Program-made: the position numbers and the translations under genes
Part shown: positions 60,446 to 64,000 of the stretch, piece by piece
Numbering within the stretch: the first letter of the stretch is position 1
Layout: each line of letters begins with the position of its first letter
The notes under the pieces: model-generated
What the model was told of the DNA's origin: nothing
The model's input: the letters and a program-made list of their open reading frames with translations, nothing else
Databases searched by the model: none
Source: Streptomyces sp. D2-8
Lineage (GTDB): Bacteria; Actinomycetota; Actinomycetes; Streptomycetales; Streptomycetaceae
DNA: 64,000 bases
Assembly: GCF_023184515.1 (NCBI RefSeq)
Contig: NZ_JAAHBP010000001.1
Span: 620,001 to 684,000, forward strand
Direction: 5' to 3'

Positions 60446-61111
60446 ATGAGCAACAGCATTCGTACCGTGGCGCGCCGTGCTGCCCTGGTGGCGGCGACGG
60501 GTGCCGCGGCGGTCGTCCTCACCGCCTGCGGCGGTGACGGTGCCGACCGTGCCGCCGGCGGTGCCGGTCACGGCGACGCCGGAAGCCACAGCGCCACCGC
60601 GACCCCGTCGCCCGCCGGCGCCCACAACCCCCAGGACGTCGCCTTCGCGCAGGGCATGATCCCGCATCACCAGCAGGCGCTGGAGATGGCGCGGCTGGCC
60701 GGCGACCGGGCCTCCTCCGGGGCGGTCAAGGACCTCGCCCGGCGGATCGAGAAGGCGCAGGACCCGGAGATCCGGACCATGACCGGCTGGCTGAAGACCT
60801 GGGGCGAGGACGTCCCCGGGGCCTCGGGCGGCGGTATGGACCACTCCGCGTCGGGCCACTCCGGCATGCCCGGCATGATGAGCGGCGAGGACATGGCCGC
60901 GCTGGAGAAGCTGACGGGCAAGGCCTTCGACGTCCAGTTCCTGACCCTGATGGTCGAGCACCACGAAGGGGCCGTGGAGATGGCCCGGACCGAGCAGAGC
61001 AAGGGCCGCCACAGCCCTGCCAAGGCCATGGCCGACGACATCGTCACCGCCCAGAACGCCGAGATCAGCGAGATGAACAAGCTCCTCGGCAAGAGCCAGA
61101 GCACTGGCTGA
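60446..61111 (+). CDS. DUF305 lipoprotein (metal-related)
   Basis: 221 residues, ATG behind AGGAG. Signal ends at lipobox VLTAC (~residue 28). Two ferritin-like helix pairs carry FAQGMIPHHQQALEMA and LTLMVEHHEGAVEMA, the HH-x-x-A/E-x-x-M signatures of DUF305; a Met/Gly/His linker (HSGMPGMMSGED) sits between. DUF305 proteins are extracellular and often found with copper genes. Preceded by a His-rich protein, so metal binding is likely though the ion is unknown. Confidence 0.9.
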   Translation: MSNSIRTVARRAALVAATGAAAVVLTACGGDGADRAAGGAGHGDAGSHSATATPSPAGAHNPQDVAFAQGMIPHHQQALEMARLAGDRASSGAVKDLARRIEKAQDPEIRTMTGWLKTWGEDVPGASGGGMDHSASGHSGMPGMMSGEDMAALEKLTGKAFDVQFLTLMVEHHEGAVEMARTEQSKGRHSPAKAMADDIVTAQNAEISEMNKLLGKSQSTG

Positions 61112-61126
61112 CCTGACGGCGAGGTG

Positions 61127-61480
61127 TCACGAGGCGTCGCCGGTCTCCTCCGGCGGCGCCTCGTGCGCGTGCTTCAGCTCCGAGCGGGCCGCCACCCGCT
61201 CGGGGCCTGCGAGTTCGGACCAGTAGCGGTGGGTGCTGACGAACACCGCGAGTTCGTGCTCCCGCTGCCGGAGCTTCTCCACTTCGGCCTGTTCGTCGGC
61301 GGTCCAGCCGGGGGAGGCGGGCCGTTCCACCTTGCGCCAGCCGTTGTCGTCGCTGAAGCCGTCCAGCGGCTCCACCGACCAGGGGAGCCGCTTCAGCAGG
61401 GCCGACAGCTCGGCCCGGACCTGATGGAGTTCCTCCTGACCGGCCAGGAGATCACTCGGAAAGTCATAGGTCGTAGCCAC
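61127..61480 (-). CDS. Hypothetical soluble protein
   Basis: 117 residues, helical and charged, no signal or membrane segment. Sequence such as LAGQEELHQVRAELSALLKRLPWSVEP and WTADEQAEVEKLRQREHELAVFVSTHRYW suggests a helical bundle. I recognise no family. Convergent with the DUF305 gene (15 bases apart). Confidence 0.65.
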   Translation of the reverse strand: MATTYDFPSDLLAGQEELHQVRAELSALLKRLPWSVEPLDGFSDDNGWRKVERPASPGWTADEQAEVEKLRQREHELAVFVSTHRYWSELAGPERVAARSELKHAHEAPPEETGDAS

Positions 61481-61581
61481 GGCCCAATGATACGCCTGTT
61501 CGAATTTGGCAGGCGAGTTCCTTCCTGTGGTTCATGCGAACGGGTGTACCCACCGCAAGGGCGCCGCGTCGGCGCCCGTCC

Positions 61582-62484
61582 TCAGCCCCCGGACCTGTCC
61601 GTCAGCTCGCCCACCACCCGGGCCGCCACCGGAGCCGGTACGCCGTGGCGCTCGGCCGCGCGGAGCAACGCGCCGCCGATGGCGTCCAGTTCGAGGGGCC
61701 GGCCGGCCTCGGCGTCGCGCTGCATCGAGGACTTCGTCGACGGCGGGAAGGCGTCGTAGCGGGCGAGGGCCCGGGCCGGGTCCGCCGGGCCGCCGCACGC
61801 CCGGCTGATCGCGGCCGTCTCCTCGACCAGGGCGGTGAGTTCGTCGCGGTGGTGGGTGCGGACATCGCCGAGGGGGAGGCCGTAGCGCGTGGTCAGCAGG
61901 GCGAACGGTGCCAGGAACGACATCTTCGCCCACAGGGCCGCCGTCTCGTCCTCCAGCACGCGGGTGGCCGGACCGGCGGCGGCGAAGGCCTCGGCGAGGG
62001 CGTCGAGGCGGGGCCGCGGCACGTCCGTGCCGGTCAGGTCGATCTCCGCGAAGGGGCTGCCGTGTTCGATGACGCCCGGCGCGACACGGGTGGACTCCAC
62101 GCGGATCACGGCGGGGGCCACGCGGTCGGGCCGGTGTCGGGCGCGCAGGGCCGCCGGGTGTTCGAGGCCGTTCAGGAACGGCACGAGAAGGCCGCCGGAC
62201 AGCACCGGGGCGGGGACTCGCGCCAGGGCGGCGTCGAGGGTGGTGTGCTTGACGGTGACCAGACACGCGTCGACCGGTTCCCGCAGCTCGGTGTCCGCCT
62301 CGACGGGGGCCGTGAAGTCGCCGAATGCGGCGCTGCGGACCTGGATGCCGTCGGTGCGCAGGGCCTCGGCGGTCTTCTCGCCGGACAGGCAGATCACGCG
62401 GTGGCCGGTGCGGGAGAGCAGGGCGGCGAGCAGGCCGCCCACGCCGCCGGGGCCCAGGACGGCCACGGTGAGTTCGTTCGCCAC
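61582..62484 (-). CDS. panE: 2-dehydropantoate 2-reductase (ketopantoate reductase) family
   Basis: 300 residues. The Rossmann motif VAVLGPGGVGGLLAALL is at the N-terminus; LVTVKHTTLDAAL carries the catalytic-site Lys and VPFLNGLEHP the substrate Asn; Glu is expected in the ETAAIS region. It reduces ketopantoate with NADPH for pantothenate synthesis, or a related 2-keto acid in a paralogue. No other pan gene is nearby, so the precise substrate is not certain. Confidence 0.85.
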   Translation of the reverse strand: MANELTVAVLGPGGVGGLLAALLSRTGHRVICLSGEKTAEALRTDGIQVRSAAFGDFTAPVEADTELREPVDACLVTVKHTTLDAALARVPAPVLSGGLLVPFLNGLEHPAALRARHRPDRVAPAVIRVESTRVAPGVIEHGSPFAEIDLTGTDVPRPRLDALAEAFAAAGPATRVLEDETAALWAKMSFLAPFALLTTRYGLPLGDVRTHHRDELTALVEETAAISRACGGPADPARALARYDAFPPSTKSSMQRDAEAGRPLELDAIGGALLRAAERHGVPAPVAARVVGELTDRSGG

Positions 62485-62586
62485 GAGGAGTTCCTCTCGT
62501 CGGTCGGCCCCGGGACGGTGGCCGCCTCGGAGCGATCATGGCAGGCGTCGCTGTCCTGCGAGGGCCGAAAGGGTGAGACTGGGGGC

Positions 62587-62817
62587 ATGTGCCGGAGTAT
62601 CAAGACGCTGCGTCCGCCCGCCATGCCCGAAGAGGCCACCGAGGCGGATGTGCGCGCTGCCGCCCTGCAGTACGTGCGGAAGGTTTCGGGATTCCGCGCC
62701 CCCGCCGCTCACAACCAGGAGGTGTTCGACCGCGCCGTGGAGGCCATCGCGCAGGCCACGGCCGAGTTGCTGGACGGCCTCGAGGTCCGCGGGGCCGGGG
62801 CGCGGAAGGCGAGCTAG
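62587..62817 (+). CDS. DUF2277 family small protein
   Basis: 76 residues; starts MCRSIKTLRPP, the DUF2277 hallmark with Cys2 and conserved VRAAALQYVRKVSGFRAPAAHN. Soluble. The ATG follows a G-rich leader (GAGACTGGGGGC). Function unknown. The C-terminal codons overlap a short tandem duplication at 62793-62841. Confidence 0.88.
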   Translation: MCRSIKTLRPPAMPEEATEADVRAAALQYVRKVSGFRAPAAHNQEVFDRAVEAIAQATAELLDGLEVRGAGARKAS

Positions 62818-62841
62818 GGCCGGGGCGCGGAAGGCGCGAGC
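62793..62841. repeat. Short direct duplication at the end of the DUF2277 gene
   Basis: GGCCGGGGCGCGGAAGGCGAGC (62793-62814) is followed after three bases by a copy with two extra bases (62818-62841). The first copy encodes GAGARKAS, the last residues of DUF2277; the second is non-coding. Probably slippage. Confidence 0.7.
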
Positions 62842-62848
62842 AAGAGCC

Positions 62849-64000
62849 TCAGACCGCCAGTTCGGGCCGCGGTTCGGGTTGCGGCGCGGCGGTGGGCTGC
62901 GCTTCCCACAGCCTGACGGTCCGCTGGTAGCCGTAGACGACCGAGGCCATCGCCAGCAGGCAGAGGGGGCCGGACAGCCACGGGTATGCGGCCATCTCCA
63001 GCGGCAGGAAGCGGTAGGACGCCAGCAGCACCGCGAAGACGGTCGTCCCGTAGACGATCAGCTGGGTTCCCGCGCGGTCCCAGCCGCGGTCGTACGTGCG
63101 CAGCGCCGCCTCGACCGTGTACGCGAACACCACGCCGGCGACGAGGTCCACGCCGTAGTGCCAGCCGAATCCCAGGGTCGCGGCGAGGGTGCCGACCAGC
63201 CAGAACGTGCCGGCGAGACGTAGAGCGCGCGGTCCCTTGCGGGAGTGGATGAAGATCGTGGTGGCCCATGCCGTGTGCAGGCTGGGCATGCAGTTGCGCG
63301 GGGTGATCTCGTCGAACGGCATCGCGTACGGGGTGGTGATCGGCGGCAGGGTGTCCGGCCACAGGTCGGCCGCCGCCCAGTGCCCGCCCTCGGGGCCGTA
63401 GGCGAACATCGGCCCGACCACGGGGTAGATCATGTAGATGGCCGGTCCGAGCAGGCCTATCAGCAGGAAGGTGCGCACCAGGTGGTGGCGCGGGAAGCGC
63501 TGTTCGGCCGCCACGTTGCGCAGCTGGTACAGCGCCACACAGACCGCGGCCACCGCGAGCTGGGCGTAGACGTAGTCCAGGGCGTGCTCGCCCACCGGGC
63601 CGCTCGCCCTGAGGAGCCGGCCCGCCAGCCATGACGGGTTGCCCAGCGCGTGATCGGCCATGGCGATGTACGGGTCGAGTATGACCGGGCGGGTCTGCGA
63701 CGTGATCAGCAGCCAGGTGTCACCGGTCTTGCGGCCCGTCACCAGCAGCAGTCCGAGCCCCACGCCCTTCAGTATCAGGACGCGTTCCGGGCCGGTGCGG
63801 CGCGCGAGGGCGAAGACCGCACAGCCCAGGATCACCCACAGCGCGCCGTTGCCGAACGGATGGCCTTCGGCGGGGTAGGCGCCGATCGCCCACCGCACCA
63901 GCAGGAAGACGAGGTCGATGCCGATCGCGGTGCCGAGGGCGATGAGCCGTTGCCGCCAGGTGAGCACCACCATCGTCAGTGCCAGGCTGGCGTACAGCAG
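62849..64000 (-). CDS. PAP2-family phosphatase / lipid-phosphate membrane protein, 5' end outside window
   Basis: At least 383 residues on the minus strand. An ATG at 63973 is available, but the frame continues to the window edge with hydrophobic codons (LLYASLALT), so the gene probably starts further on. About ten hydrophobic helices. CMPSLHTAW and HYGVDLVAG are PAP2 motifs 2 and 3; the Lys-rich first motif is weak. Similar to the PAP2_3 group (inositol phosphotransferase-like). Acts on lipid phosphates in the membrane; substrate unknown. Confidence 0.82.
   Translation of the reverse strand: MLYASLALTMVVLTWRQRLIALGTAIGIDLVFLLVRWAIGAYPAEGHPFGNGALWVILGCAVFALARRTGPERVLILKGVGLGLLLVTGRKTGDTWLLITSQTRPVILDPYIAMADHALGNPSWLAGRLLRASGPVGEHALDYVYAQLAVAAVCVALYQLRNVAAEQRFPRHHLVRTFLLIGLLGPAIYMIYPVVGPMFAYGPEGGHWAAADLWPDTLPPITTPYAMPFDEITPRNCMPSLHTAWATTIFIHSRKGPRALRLAGTFWLVGTLAATLGFGWHYGVDLVAGVVFAYTVEAALRTYDRGWDRAGTQLIVYGTTVFAVLLASYRFLPLEMAAYPWLSGPLCLLAMASVVYGYQRTVRLWEAQPTAAPQPEPRPELAV

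Overview
The window is high-GC DNA (third codon positions almost all G or C, frequent GTG starts). Gene content and order point to a Streptomyces chromosome. The strongest markers are the type II fatty acid synthase block fasR-fabD-fabH-acpP-fabF, a homodimeric aceE, a protein of the Streptomyces SCO2400 family, DUF3145 and DUF3052 proteins, and a multi-copy terD region. The overall order resembles the fab/aceE/ter neighbourhood of S. coelicolor. It looks like core chromosome: no transposase, integrase, prophage or CRISPR array is visible.

Layout. 1-12.4 kb: a pentose/hexose and sugar-acid utilisation region. It holds a secreted GH43 arabinanase, a PLP aminotransferase with a long repetitive tail, a Tat-exported mutarotase, a three-gene ChvE/Mms-type sugar ABC transporter (binding protein, double ATPase, permease), a U32-like TIM-barrel protein, a zinc alcohol dehydrogenase and an enolase-superfamily sugar-acid dehydratase. 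Four promoter regions here share the palindrome TTCGAnATnTCG, which suggests one regulon whose regulator is not in the window. 12.4-27.8 kb: mixed genes, including a MarR/oxidoreductase pair with two clear operators, ohr, a serine hydrolase plus M14 peptidase, EI24, a secreted C15-like protein with Ser in place of the catalytic Cys, a TetR/GH3 pair, a second mutarotase and an SGNH lipoprotein.

27.9-32.8 kb: the fatty acid synthase operon and its PucR-type activator FasR. 32.9-45 kb: pirin, a serine hydrolase, a MerR/aldo-keto reductase operon, a DUF4429-SHOCT protein, a DUF1023 hydrolase, a TetR/MFS efflux pair, a potassium channel and aceE.

45.2-56.3 kb: the most interesting block, a Ter-type stress module. 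It contains DUF3052, a peroxiredoxin, two canonical TerD proteins, a DUF475 TerC-like membrane protein, two divergent TerD proteins, then an operon of a CitE-like aldolase, a giant phosphoribosyltransferase-TRSP-StiP fusion and a HAD phosphatase, with a DedA gene convergent to it. The enzymes form a coherent but biochemically uncharacterised metabolite-processing set next to the calcium-binding TerD proteins. A palindromic dispersed repeat is built in frame into the linker of the fusion protein.

56.3-64 kb: FmdB zinc ribbon, a coiled-coil membrane protein, a DUF4097 lipoprotein gene broken by one missing base, tRNA-Val(UAC), His-rich DUF6153 and DUF305 exported proteins, a panE-like gene, DUF2277 and a PAP2-family membrane protein running off the end. 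Assignments rest on motif recognition by eye; no database search was possible.
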